A stretch of DNA of 64,000 bases from DASUNQ01 sp035536455 (lineage in GTDB: Bacteria > Acidobacteriota > Thermoanaerobaculia > Multivoradales > UBA5704), in the NCBI GenBank assembly GCA_035536455.1, contig DATLOC010000005.1:1-64000 (forward strand). The letters are read 5' to 3'. Under the pieces are notes generated by a model. It worked only from the letters and a program-made list of their open reading frames with translations, had not been told where the DNA came from and did not search any database. Numbering within the stretch: position 1 is the first letter of the stretch; each line of letters starts with the position of its first letter. A program made the translations under genes and the position numbers. Shown one piece after another: positions 1 to 8,054 of this stretch.

Positions 1-534
1 CGCCTCGCCCCCGAGCGGGCGGCGGCGCTCGCCGCGCGGCTCCCCAGCGCGGCCTATGACGACCGCGCGCGGGTGCTGACCTGCGGCCTGCCGCACGAGG
101 AGAGCGGCGCGCGGGCGGCGGTTGTGGCCGCCGGCACCTCCGATCTCGGCGTCGCCGAAGAGGCGGCCGTCTGCCTTTCCTGGTTCGGTCACACGGTGGC
201 ACGCCGCTTCGACGTCGGCATCGCCGGCCTCCACCGCCTGCTCGACGCCGTCCCCGACCTCCGGCTGGCGGGCGTGATCGTGGCGGTGGCGGGGATGGAC
301 GGCGCGCTGCCCACCCTCGTGGCGGGGCTCGTCGCGGCGCCGGTCGTAGCGGTGCCGACGAGCGTCGGCTACGGCACCGGCTTCCGCGGCCTCGCCGCCC
401 TCCTCACCATGCTCAACGCCTGCGCCCCGGGGCTGGGCGTCGTCAACATCGACAACGGCTACGGCGCCGCCGTCCTCGCCCACCGCATCCTGCGCGCTCA
501 GGCCCTCCGCTCCGCCAGCATCGCGTCGCCGTAG
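1..534 (+). CDS. larB: LarB-like nickel-pincer cofactor synthesis carboxylase, 5'-truncated
   Basis: The reading frame is open from the first base, so the N-terminus lies outside the window; about 177 residues remain. LarB carboxylates and hydrolyses nicotinate adenine dinucleotide in the first step of pincer cofactor synthesis for lactate racemase-type enzymes (family knowledge). The visible part is the PurE-like (AIR carboxylase) fold: GTSDLGVAEEA, then a GMDGALPTLVAGL segment and the GYGTGFRG loop that follows the VAVPTSVG strand. The final NIDNGYGAAVLA helix is typical of the family. The 3' end overlaps the convergent queA by 37 bp. No larC or larE is visible. Confidence 0.85.
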   Translation, partial: RLAPERAAALAARLPSAAYDDRARVLTCGLPHEESGARAAVVAAGTSDLGVAEEAAVCLSWFGHTVARRFDVGIAGLHRLLDAVPDLRLAGVIVAVAGMDGALPTLVAGLVAAPVVAVPTSVGYGTGFRGLAALLTMLNACAPGLGVVNIDNGYGAAVLAHRILRAQALRSASIASP

Positions 535-1529
535 GAGTAGAAGCGGTAGCCGGCGGCGACCGCTTCGGCGTAGGCGGCGAGGAGCCGCTCGCGGCCGGCG
601 AAGGCGGCGACCAGCATGAGCAGCGTCGAGCGCGGCAGGTGGAAGTTGGTGAGGAGGACGTCCACGGCGCGGAAGCGGAAGCCGGGGGTGATGAAGAGCT
701 CGGTCGCGCCGGCGCCGGGGGCGACCTCGCCGCTCGCTGCGGCCGCCGTCTCGAGCGCCCGCACGACCGTCGTCCCCACCGCCACGACGCGCCGCCCGGC
801 GGCGCGCGCCTGCCGCACCGCGCCCGCCGCGTCCTCGCCGATCTCCCAGCGCTCGCGCTCCATCCGGTGCTCGGCCGGCTGCTCGGCGACGACGGGCTTG
901 AACGTGCCGGGGCCGACGTGCAGGGTGATCTCCGTCCGCTCGATGCCCGCCGCGGCGAGCGCCGCCAGCAGCTCTGCGGAGAAGTGCAGCCCGGCGGTCG
1001 GCGCCGCCACCGCGCCCGGCCGGCGGGCGTAGACGGTCTGGTAGCGCTCGCGGTCCGCGGCCTCGCCGGCACGCCGGATGTAGGGCGGCAGCGGCACGTG
1101 CCCCAGCCGCTCGAGGTGCGGCTCGATCGGCTCGGAGAAGCGGAGCCGCCGCCGGCCTGCCCCGCCGCGGCCGACGACCTCGGCGGTGAGCCCGGGCGCC
1201 AGCTCGAGCACTGTCCCTTCGCGCGCCTTTGCCGCCGGCCGCGCCAGCGCCTCCCACTCCGCCGCCCCCAGCCGCTCGACCAGCAACAGCTCCATCGCGC
1301 CGCCGCCGGGGCGGCGGGCGAAGAGGCGGGCCGGGATCACCCGCGTGTCGTTGACGACCAGGAGGTCGCCGGCGCGCAGCAGCGCCGGCAGGTCGCGCAC
1401 CCGGCGGTGGCGCTCCGCTCCCTCGCGGTCGAGCGCCAGGAGGCGGCTCGCGCCGCGCGGCAGCGGGCGCTGCGCGATGGCGCCCTCCGGCAGCGGGTAG
1501 TCGAAGTCGGCGGTCGCAAGCGGCTTCAA
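498..1529 (-). CDS. queA: S-adenosylmethionine:tRNA ribosyltransferase-isomerase
   Basis: QueA transfers and isomerises the ribosyl moiety of SAM onto 7-aminomethyl-7-deazaguanine in tRNA, making epoxyqueuosine. The 343-residue product has the family's usual length and hallmarks: DFDYPLPEGAIAQRPLP at the N-terminus, VVNDTRVIPARL, the PTAGLHFS motif, LHVGPGTFKPV and the C-terminal TNFHLPRSTLLMLVAAFAG. The frame is open far upstream, but homology starts at LKPLATADF. I therefore chose the TTG at 1529, which overlaps the TGA of the upstream permease as TTGA, a sign of translational coupling. It is the last gene of the transporter operon and converges with larB. Confidence 0.93.
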   Translation of the reverse strand: MKPLATADFDYPLPEGAIAQRPLPRGASRLLALDREGAERHRRVRDLPALLRAGDLLVVNDTRVIPARLFARRPGGGAMELLLVERLGAAEWEALARPAAKAREGTVLELAPGLTAEVVGRGGAGRRRLRFSEPIEPHLERLGHVPLPPYIRRAGEAADRERYQTVYARRPGAVAAPTAGLHFSAELLAALAAAGIERTEITLHVGPGTFKPVVAEQPAEHRMERERWEIGEDAAGAVRQARAAGRRVVAVGTTVVRALETAAAASGEVAPGAGATELFITPGFRFRAVDVLLTNFHLPRSTLLMLVAAFAGRERLLAAYAEAVAAGYRFYSYGDAMLAERRA

Positions 1530-2497
1530 GCGGGCGTTCGCGGGTCGAGGGCGTCGCGCAGCCGGTCGCCCAGGACGTTGAGGCCGATCACCGTCGCCGC
1601 GATCGCCGCGCCGGGGAAGGCCGAGAGCCACCAGGCGGTGGTCAGCACGTCGCGCCCTTCGGCCACCATGTTCCCCCAGCTCGGGATCGGTGGCTGGATG
1701 CCGATGCCGAGGAAGGAGAGCGCCGACTCGACGAGGATAATCTGGCCGACCAGCAGCGCGCCGCGCACCACCACCGGCGGCAGCGCTCCGGGCAGGAGGT
1801 GGCGGCGGAGGATGACCGCCGGCCGCTGGCCGATGCCGCGCGCCGCCAGCACGAAGTCGCGGCCGCGCAGCCCCAGGACCTCGCCGCGCACCAGGCGGCT
1901 GATCTCCATCCAGGAGGTGCCGCCGAGGATCAGCACCAGCAGCGCCGGCCCCGGCCGGAAGAGCGACGCCACCGCCAGCAGCATGAAGAGCCAGGGGAAG
2001 GCGAGGAGCGCGTCGACCACGCGCATGAGGACGGCGTCGAGCCAGGGGCCGCCGGTCCCCGCGGCGGCTCCGACCGCGATCCCCAGCGTCGTCGCCAGGA
2101 ACACCGCGAAGAGCGCGATCGCCAGCGACACCCGCGCGCCGTGGAGCAGGCGCGAGAGGACGTCGCGCGAGAAGCGGTCGGAGCCGAGGAGGAAGACGCG
2201 GCGATCGGCAACGCCGTCCGGGCTCGGGTTGCGCACCTGCACTGCCGGCAGGTGCTCGACCCGGCCCAAGCGCTCGACGCGCAGCCCCTCCGGCGTCCAC
2301 TCCACCCGCTCGGCGAGCCGCCAGCGGCCGTCGGCGAGCCGGATCGCCGCCAGCACCGTCCCCGGCGGGCGCAGGCGCCCGGCCACCGGATCGAGCTGCT
2401 CGGCCGGGTCGTAGGGAGCGAGCAGCGGCGCCGCCGCGGCGAGGACGAGCAGCGTCACCGCGGCGCCGGCCGCTAGGCGGAACGGCGCCCTAGGCAT
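1526..2497 (-). CDS. Peptide-type ABC transporter permease (DppC/OppC family)
   Basis: Inner-membrane permease of a dipeptide/oligopeptide-type (or nickel) importer, 323 residues. It has an N-terminal membrane segment, a GSDRFSRDVLSRLLHGAR segment matching the family's LGTDxxGRDVLSR motif, about five further membrane helices, and an EAA-type loop (LAARGIGQRPAVILRRHLLP) that docks the ATPase. Between TM1 and the LGSD motif lies an extra periplasmic segment of about 50 residues (positions 40-90) not seen in short DppC proteins. It overlaps the DppB-like gene by 8 bp and queA by 4 bp. Substrate cannot be told from sequence. Confidence 0.9.
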   Translation of the reverse strand: MPRAPFRLAAGAAVTLLVLAAAAPLLAPYDPAEQLDPVAGRLRPPGTVLAAIRLADGRWRLAERVEWTPEGLRVERLGRVEHLPAVQVRNPSPDGVADRRVFLLGSDRFSRDVLSRLLHGARVSLAIALFAVFLATTLGIAVGAAAGTGGPWLDAVLMRVVDALLAFPWLFMLLAVASLFRPGPALLVLILGGTSWMEISRLVRGEVLGLRGRDFVLAARGIGQRPAVILRRHLLPGALPPVVVRGALLVGQIILVESALSFLGIGIQPPIPSWGNMVAEGRDVLTTAWWLSAFPGAAIAATVIGLNVLGDRLRDALDPRTPA

Positions 2498-3458
2498 GGC
2501 GCACCTTGGGATCGAGCGCCCCGTGCGCCAGGTCGGCGGCCAGCGTCCCGGCGATCACCAGCGCCGCCGAGAGCGCGGTCACGCCGAGGATCAGCGGGTA
2601 GTCGCGGGTCATGACGGCTTCGAAGCCGGCGCGGCCGATGCCGGGGAGCGAGAAGACCACCTCGGTGACCAGCGAGCCGCCGAGCAGCGCCGGCAGCGTG
2701 ACGGCGAAGACCTGCACCACCGGCACCGCGGCGTTGCGCAGCGCGTGCACCCAGAGGACGCGCCGCTCGGGCACGCCGGCGGCGCGGGCGGTGCGCACGT
2801 AGTCCTGCTCCAGCACCTCGAGCAGCCCGTTGCGCACGAAGCGCGCCGTCGCGCCGGCCAGCCAGAGGCCGAGGACAAGCGACGGCAGCAGCAGGTGGCG
2901 CCCGAGGTCGAGGAGGCGCGCCGGCGCCGGCAGCGCCTCCGCCCCGACCGATCGCAGGTGGCCCGCCGGCAGCACCGGCCAGAAGTGGCTGAAGAGGAGG
3001 ATCGCCATCAGCCCCAGCCAGAAGGTGGGGAGGGAGTAGAGGAGGAGCGAGCCCCAGCGGATCAGGTGGTCGGCGGCGCGCCCGCGCCGCCGCGCCGCCG
3101 CCACGCCGAGCGCGAGGCCGGCGATCGCGTTGACCGCGAACGCCGCGCCGGAGAGCAGCAGGGTCGCCGGCAAGGCCTCGGCGAGCACGGCGGCGACCGG
3201 GCGGTGGTGGACGAGCGAGACCCCGAGGTCGCCGCGCAGCGCCACCGCCCCCAGCCAGGCGGCGTACTGCTCGGAGAGCGGCCGGTCCAGCCCCCAGAGG
3301 GCGCGCAGGCGCTCGCGCTGCGCGTGCGGCAGGCGGTCCTCCGTCAGCAGGTCGCCGGGGGCGCCCGGCGCGGCGTGGATGAGGAAGAAGACGGCGGAGA
3401 GGACGAGGAAGAGGAGGAGGGCGGCGGCGGCCAGGCGCCGGGCGAGGAACCGGAGCAC
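2490..3458 (-). CDS. Peptide-type ABC transporter permease (DppB/OppB family)
   Basis: Partner permease of the same importer, 322 residues. The N-terminal helix (residues 8-30) is followed by the periplasmic HAAPGAPGDLL region typical of DppB, then five more membrane segments and the EAA loop YVRTARAAGVPERRVLWVHALRN in its usual place. The start is GTG at 3458, 9 bp after the stop of the binding-protein gene, and the end overlaps the next permease. No DppD/DppF-like ATPase gene is present on either side, so the ATPases must be encoded elsewhere or beyond the window. Confidence 0.9.
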   Translation of the reverse strand: MLRFLARRLAAAALLLFLVLSAVFFLIHAAPGAPGDLLTEDRLPHAQRERLRALWGLDRPLSEQYAAWLGAVALRGDLGVSLVHHRPVAAVLAEALPATLLLSGAAFAVNAIAGLALGVAAARRRGRAADHLIRWGSLLLYSLPTFWLGLMAILLFSHFWPVLPAGHLRSVGAEALPAPARLLDLGRHLLLPSLVLGLWLAGATARFVRNGLLEVLEQDYVRTARAAGVPERRVLWVHALRNAAVPVVQVFAVTLPALLGGSLVTEVVFSLPGIGRAGFEAVMTRDYPLILGVTALSAALVIAGTLAADLAHGALDPKVRHA

Positions 3459-3467
3459 GTCCGGCCC

Positions 3468-5156
3468 TCAGGAGGCCGGGGCCATCCACCACTCCTCGAG
3501 GTCGAACAGGGAGAAGAGGATGTTGGATTGAATGTTCTGGAGCCGCCGGCTGGCGCCGTGGAGGCGCTGCGACTCCCAGAGGTAGGTGAACGGCTGGTCG
3601 CGGTGCAGCACTTCCTGCAGCTTGTAGAGCTGCGGCCGCGCCTGCTCGATCTGCGGCACGCGCCGCACCTCCTCGATCAGCCGGTCCACCTCGGGGTTGC
3701 GGTAGCGGGCGATGTTGTTGCCCTCGCCGACCGAGCGGCTGTGGAAGACCGAGTGGAGGTCGAGGCTGGTGTCCATGCCGTAGCCGAAGAGCGCGGCGTC
3801 GAAGGAGCCGTCGTCGAGCTGCTCGGACAGGGCGTTGATCTCGAGCACCTGCGGCTCGACCTCGACGCCGATGCGGCGGAGCTGCTCCTGGATCATCACC
3901 GTGGCGTCGGCCCGCTGCTGGTTGCCGCTGTTGGTCAGCAGCTCGAAGGCGAAGGGCTTGCCGGCCTTGTCGAGCACGCCGTCGCCGTCGCTGTCGCGCC
4001 AGCCGTGCTTGGCGAGGAGCCGCTTCGCCTGCTGCGGGTCGTACGGCAGCGGCTGCAGGCGCGGGTGGTGCGCCCAGACCTGGGTGACGATCGGCGAGGA
4101 GCCGATCCGCGCCAGCTCCCCCCAGAGGCTGTCGACGATCGTCCGGCGGTCGATGCTCATCGCCAGCGCCCGGCGCACCTCGGGGTCGGCGAAGCGCGGG
4201 TCGTCGTTGTTCCAGGCGACGAAGACGAAGAGCTTGAACCAGTAGGCGACGAGCTTGAGGTCGGGGTCGGCGCGCACGGCCGGCACGTCGGTGGCGGAGA
4301 GGCTGGGCGTGAAGTGGACCTCGCCGTTGCGCAGCATGGCGAGCATGGCGCTCTGGTCGGGCACGACGCGCAGGACCACCTTGTCGAGGTAGGGGAGCGC
4401 GGGGTCGTAGAAGCGCGGGTTGCGCACCAGGACGACCTCCTGCTGCGGCGTCCACGCCTGGAGGAGGAAGGGGCCGTTCGTCACCAGGTGCTCGCGGAAC
4501 CAGTCGGCGCCCTGCTGCCACTCCGCGAAGGGCAGCTTCTCCCAGGCGTGTTTGGGCAGGATCACGCCTTCGTTGGCCTCGAGGAGCTGCTTGCCGTAGG
4601 CCTCGCGGAAGTGGAAGCGCACGGTGTGCGGATTCACCACCTCGACGTCGGTGATCCCTTCCTTGCTCGCCGAGTCCCCCCAGGCGACGTCCGGATGGGT
4701 CTGCGCCTGCCAGGTCCAGCGCACGTCCTCGGCGGTGACCGGCACGCCGTCGCTCCACACCACGTCGTCGCGCAGGTGGAAGGTCAGCGTCCTGCGGTCG
4801 GGGGAGAACTCCCAGCGCTCGGCGAGCTGCGGCTCGAAGGTCGGCGGGTGCTCGTCGAAGTCGCCCTGCTCCTGCACCAGGTGGAGGAAGATCTGGAAGA
4901 GGACTTCGTCGTTGACGCTGCTCGCCGGGACGATCAGCTCGTTGAGCCCGGAGATGTCCGAGCCCCAGCCAACGACCGCGGTGCCGCCGCGCACCGGCCG
5001 CGCCGCCGCGGGCGGGGCGCCGTCGGTCCCGGCGGGGGCGCCCTCGCCGGCCTCCCGCGGCCGGCAGCCGCCGATGCCCAGGCCGGCGCCGGCCAGGCAG
5101 GCGGCGAGCGCCACCGCGAGCGGCCACGGCGGGAGGCGGCAAAGGGGCGGGCGCAT
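3468..5156 (-). CDS. Extracellular solute-binding lipoprotein, family 5 (DppA/OppA-like)
   Basis: Captures the transported solute and delivers it to the two permeases. I start it at the ATG at 5156 (562 residues) because this gives a clean lipoprotein signal with the lipobox IGGC; an in-frame ATG nine codons upstream adds only polar residues. The SBP_bac_5 fold is clear: WEFSPDRRTLTFHLRDDVVWSDGVPVTAEDV, then the ALAMSIDRRTIVDSLWGELA segment, and DSDGDGVLDKAGKPFAFELLT further on, a Ca-loop-like insertion common in this family. The divergent neighbour is a sensor kinase. First gene of the operon binding protein-permease-permease-queA. Confidence 0.9.
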   Translation of the reverse strand: MRPPLCRLPPWPLAVALAACLAGAGLGIGGCRPREAGEGAPAGTDGAPPAAARPVRGGTAVVGWGSDISGLNELIVPASSVNDEVLFQIFLHLVQEQGDFDEHPPTFEPQLAERWEFSPDRRTLTFHLRDDVVWSDGVPVTAEDVRWTWQAQTHPDVAWGDSASKEGITDVEVVNPHTVRFHFREAYGKQLLEANEGVILPKHAWEKLPFAEWQQGADWFREHLVTNGPFLLQAWTPQQEVVLVRNPRFYDPALPYLDKVVLRVVPDQSAMLAMLRNGEVHFTPSLSATDVPAVRADPDLKLVAYWFKLFVFVAWNNDDPRFADPEVRRALAMSIDRRTIVDSLWGELARIGSSPIVTQVWAHHPRLQPLPYDPQQAKRLLAKHGWRDSDGDGVLDKAGKPFAFELLTNSGNQQRADATVMIQEQLRRIGVEVEPQVLEINALSEQLDDGSFDAALFGYGMDTSLDLHSVFHSRSVGEGNNIARYRNPEVDRLIEEVRRVPQIEQARPQLYKLQEVLHRDQPFTYLWESQRLHGASRRLQNIQSNILFSLFDLEEWWMAPAS

Positions 5157-5209
5157 GGGCGAGCGGTCATGGTAGCCGCGCACTCCGGCAGGGTCAAACC
5201 GAAAGCGGT

Positions 5210-5215
5210 TATCCT
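5210..5215 (+). promoter_or_regulatory. Putative -10 box of a leaderless promoter
   Basis: TATCCT ends 6 nt before the ATG of the sensor kinase, so transcription should start at or next to the start codon. No Shine-Dalgarno sequence precedes the gene. The same TATCCT-6 nt-start arrangement recurs at 33826 and 63276. No convincing -35 box was found. Confidence 0.45.
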
Positions 5216-5221
5216 GCCTCC

Positions 5222-6697
5222 ATGCTCGCCGCGCCGGCCTCCGCGACCCCCCGCCGGCTGCTCGTCGGGCTGCTGCTCTTCGGGCTCTTCGTCCTCTTCG
5301 ACATCGCTCTCTTCGGCTGGCTGATCTTCCGCTCGCTGTCGCAGCGGGAGATCGAGCGGGTGCTGCTCGAGACCCGCTCGGAGGCCGAGGGCTTGGCGCG
5401 GCAGATCGAGGAGCGCGCCGAGCGGCAGGGCAACGACCTCTTCACCGCCGTCGCCCTGGAGCGCGAGACCCAGACCTACATCGACTCCGTCCTCCGCCGG
5501 CGCGACATCGTGCGCACGGTCGAGATCCGCGACCGCCAGGGGACGCTGGTCTTCCGCACCACCAGCGAGTACCCGCTCCAGGTCGAGCCGCCGGCGCGGC
5601 TGGCGCCGGGCGCGCCGGAGGTGCCGCTACGCATGCCGTCCGACCCCGACACCTACGGCGCGCGCGAGGAGCGGCGGGAGGAGACGCGGATGGAGTTCTT
5701 CGACGTGCCGCGGGTCGAGGTGCCGATCGGCAACCTCGGGCAGCTCGAGATCGGCATCAGCGAAGGGGAGATCCGGCGGCGCACCGCGGTGCTGCGCCGC
5801 GACCTGGTGCGCCAGGCGGCCTGGATCGGCCTGGTGACCGTCGTCCTGCTGCTCACCGCCGCCGCGGCGCTCTGGCGCCTCTTGCGCCGCTCGCAGCGCG
5901 CCGAGGCGCGTGCCGCCGAGGCGGCGCGCATGGCCTACGTCGGCACCCTCGCCTCCGGCCTGGCGCACGAGATCCGCAATCCGCTCAACTCGCTCAACCT
6001 CAACATGCAGATGCTGGAGGAGGAGATCGCGGCGCACGGGCGGCCGCCGTCGGGGCCGCGCCTCCTGGCCATCACCCGCAGCGAGATCGGGCGCCTGGAG
6101 CGGCTGGTCACCGACTTCCTGGCCTACGCCAAGCCACGCCCGCTGGAGCCCCAGGACGTACCGGCGCTCGCGGCACTGGATCGCGTGCGTGAGGTGCTGG
6201 CGGCGGAGGCGGCGCGGCGCGGCGTGCGGCTCGAGGTCGTGGACCTGACCGGCGGCGCGCGCCTGCGCGCCGATCCGACGCAGCTCCACCAGGCGCTCCT
6301 GAACCTCGCCCGCAACGCCCTCACCGCCGCCGAGGAGGGGGCGCGCCCGCCGCGGGTCCGCCTCACCGCCCTGCGCGAGGGGGACGAGGTGCTGCTCGAG
6401 GTCGCGGACAGCGGCCCGGGCGTTCCGCCCGCCGAGCGGCCGCGGGTCTTCGAACTCTTCTACTCGACGCGCAAGGGCGGCACCGGGCTCGGGCTGGCGA
6501 TCGTCGACCGCGTCGTCAAGGCGCACGGCGGGCGGGTGACGTTGCGCGGCGAGCCGGGGGAGGGGGCGGTCTTCACCATCGCGCTCCCCGCCGCCGAGCC
6601 GGCGCCTCCGGAAGCGGCGGTGGAGGAGCCGCCGCGCGCCGAGCCCGGGCCGGAGCTGGCTATCCGTAGTAGCGACGCACGATCGCGCGCAGGGTGA
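5222..6697 (+). CDS. Membrane sensor histidine kinase (HisKA/HATPase_c)
   Basis: Two-component sensor of 491 residues. An N-terminal membrane helix (about 12-36) and a second one (about 198-218) enclose a periplasmic sensor region of about 160 residues. There is no clear HAMP domain. The HisKA box LAHEIRNPLNSLNLNMQ has phospho-acceptor His249. The ATPase domain has the N box (LLNLARNALTA), G1 (DSGPGVPP), the F box (FELFYSTRKGG) and G2 (GTGLGLAIV), all intact, resembling NtrB/ZraS-type kinases. No response regulator lies next to it, so the partner is unknown. The last 38 bp overlap the convergent DUF2142 gene. Confidence 0.9.
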   Translation: MLAAPASATPRRLLVGLLLFGLFVLFDIALFGWLIFRSLSQREIERVLLETRSEAEGLARQIEERAERQGNDLFTAVALERETQTYIDSVLRRRDIVRTVEIRDRQGTLVFRTTSEYPLQVEPPARLAPGAPEVPLRMPSDPDTYGAREERREETRMEFFDVPRVEVPIGNLGQLEIGISEGEIRRRTAVLRRDLVRQAAWIGLVTVVLLLTAAAALWRLLRRSQRAEARAAEAARMAYVGTLASGLAHEIRNPLNSLNLNMQMLEEEIAAHGRPPSGPRLLAITRSEIGRLERLVTDFLAYAKPRPLEPQDVPALAALDRVREVLAAEAARRGVRLEVVDLTGGARLRADPTQLHQALLNLARNALTAAEEGARPPRVRLTALREGDEVLLEVADSGPGVPPAERPRVFELFYSTRKGGTGLGLAIVDRVVKAHGGRVTLRGEPGEGAVFTIALPAAEPAPPEAAVEEPPRAEPGPELAIRSSDARSRAG

Positions 6698-8054
6698 CGG
6701 CGAGCGCCAGCCCGGTCCACGCCGCGAGCAGCCAGGGGAGCGCGGCCGGCGGGCCGGCGCGCCGCGGGCGGTGCAGCGCGAGCGCCGCGGCCGGCACCAG
6801 GGGCAGGAAGTAGCGCCCCTGCACCCCCTCGACGAAGTCCGCGCGATGCGGCGTGAAGATCATGTACTGCGAGGCAATGATCGCCAGGGCCGACGTGGCG
6901 ACGAGCGCCGCCAGCCAGGTCCGCTGCCCCCAGCCGAGCGCGGACGGCGGCCCGGCGTCGAGCAGGAGGAGCGCCGCGAGGATCAGGAGATACCCCTCGA
7001 CCAACCACCACGGGAGGCGGGTGTCGAGCCAACCGAGCTGGATGCCCACGAGCTGCACCGCGTAGCGCGGTCCGTGCGCGATGACGTCGGCGGCCACGAT
7101 CTTCGCCACGCGGAGGGGCTCGCGCACCGCGTCGCGCATCTGCGCTTCACGGTCCACCGGCGCGCCCGGCCGGATCGACAGATCGCGGGAGAGCGCCGTC
7201 CCCAGCGCCAGGCCCGTCGCCAGCACGACCGCCGCGACGTAGGCGGCGGCGAACGCCCACCTGCGGCGCCCGTGCGGCCAGCGCTCGCGGGCCACGATGC
7301 AGGGCGCGAGAGCGAGCAGGGCATAAGGCGGCTTGGTCAGGCAGAGGATCACCGCGGCGGCGAGCAGGAGGGCATGGTCGCGCCGGCGGATCTCCGCGGC
7401 CGGCGCGAGCGCCAGCTTCGCCGCCGTGGCGACCAGCACGAAGGCGGCGCCGACGACCATGGCGTCGGCCGAGACCGAGGCGCGGCTGGTCAGCGCCATC
7501 GGCGCCACCGCCGCCATCGCGGCGAGCCAGCGGCAGGCCGGGAGCTGGCGGATCGCGAGGAGCAGCAGCAGCGTCCCGGCGGCGAGATTGACGAGCCGCG
7601 CCAGGTAGAAGCCGGCGAGGGGGGTGGCGCCGACGAGCCGCCCGAGCGCGAGCCCGGCGGCCTGCGGCAGATAGGGGACGAACGGGTACAGCGCCGCGGT
7701 GCGGTAGTCGAGGAAGGTAGTGCGCTCGGGCTGGAGCGGCTTTCCCAGCGCGCGGCGGATCGCCCGCGGGTCCACCTTGCGCTCCGGATGGCCCGGCAGG
7801 CCCGTCCACAGCTCATCCACGAGCTGGCCGAGGCTGGCGGGGAGGACGGCCCCCGCTCCCTCGGGCCGCCGCTCCGCGCCCGCCTGGCCCCGGCTGAGCG
7901 CATAGGCGCGGAAGAAGTGCGCCGGCTCGTCGGCCACCATGAACGGCGGCACCAGGAAGCAGAGGACGGTGCCGAACGTCAGGCTCGCCCAGGCGACCAG
8001 CCGGGCCGGGGTGATGGCGGCGCGCGGCGCGGCGGCCGTCTGCGGCTCAGCCAC
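6660..8054 (-). CDS. DUF2142 polytopic membrane protein (glycosyltransferase-like)
   Basis: 464 residues with about ten membrane helices. The DUF2142 hallmarks are the acidic DEPAHFFRAYALSRGQ motif just after TM1, which resembles the catalytic DxE loop of GT-C glycosyltransferases, and the late GVQGRYFLPLVP motif. Members are thought to transfer lipid-linked sugars, but none of this is shown for this protein. The start is GTG at 8054, overlapping the stop of the upstream GT-C-type gene by 8 bp, so the two are probably co-translated and act on related substrates. Confidence 0.8.
   Translation of the reverse strand: MAEPQTAAAPRAAITPARLVAWASLTFGTVLCFLVPPFMVADEPAHFFRAYALSRGQAGAERRPEGAGAVLPASLGQLVDELWTGLPGHPERKVDPRAIRRALGKPLQPERTTFLDYRTAALYPFVPYLPQAAGLALGRLVGATPLAGFYLARLVNLAAGTLLLLLAIRQLPACRWLAAMAAVAPMALTSRASVSADAMVVGAAFVLVATAAKLALAPAAEIRRRDHALLLAAAVILCLTKPPYALLALAPCIVARERWPHGRRRWAFAAAYVAAVVLATGLALGTALSRDLSIRPGAPVDREAQMRDAVREPLRVAKIVAADVIAHGPRYAVQLVGIQLGWLDTRLPWWLVEGYLLILAALLLLDAGPPSALGWGQRTWLAALVATSALAIIASQYMIFTPHRADFVEGVQGRYFLPLVPAAALALHRPRRAGPPAALPWLLAAWTGLALAVTLRAIVRRYYG

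Noticed and set aside
2496..5324. 942-codon plus-strand frame opposite the ABC transporter genes
   Set aside because: Antisense shadow; the minus-strand genes have strong family motifs.
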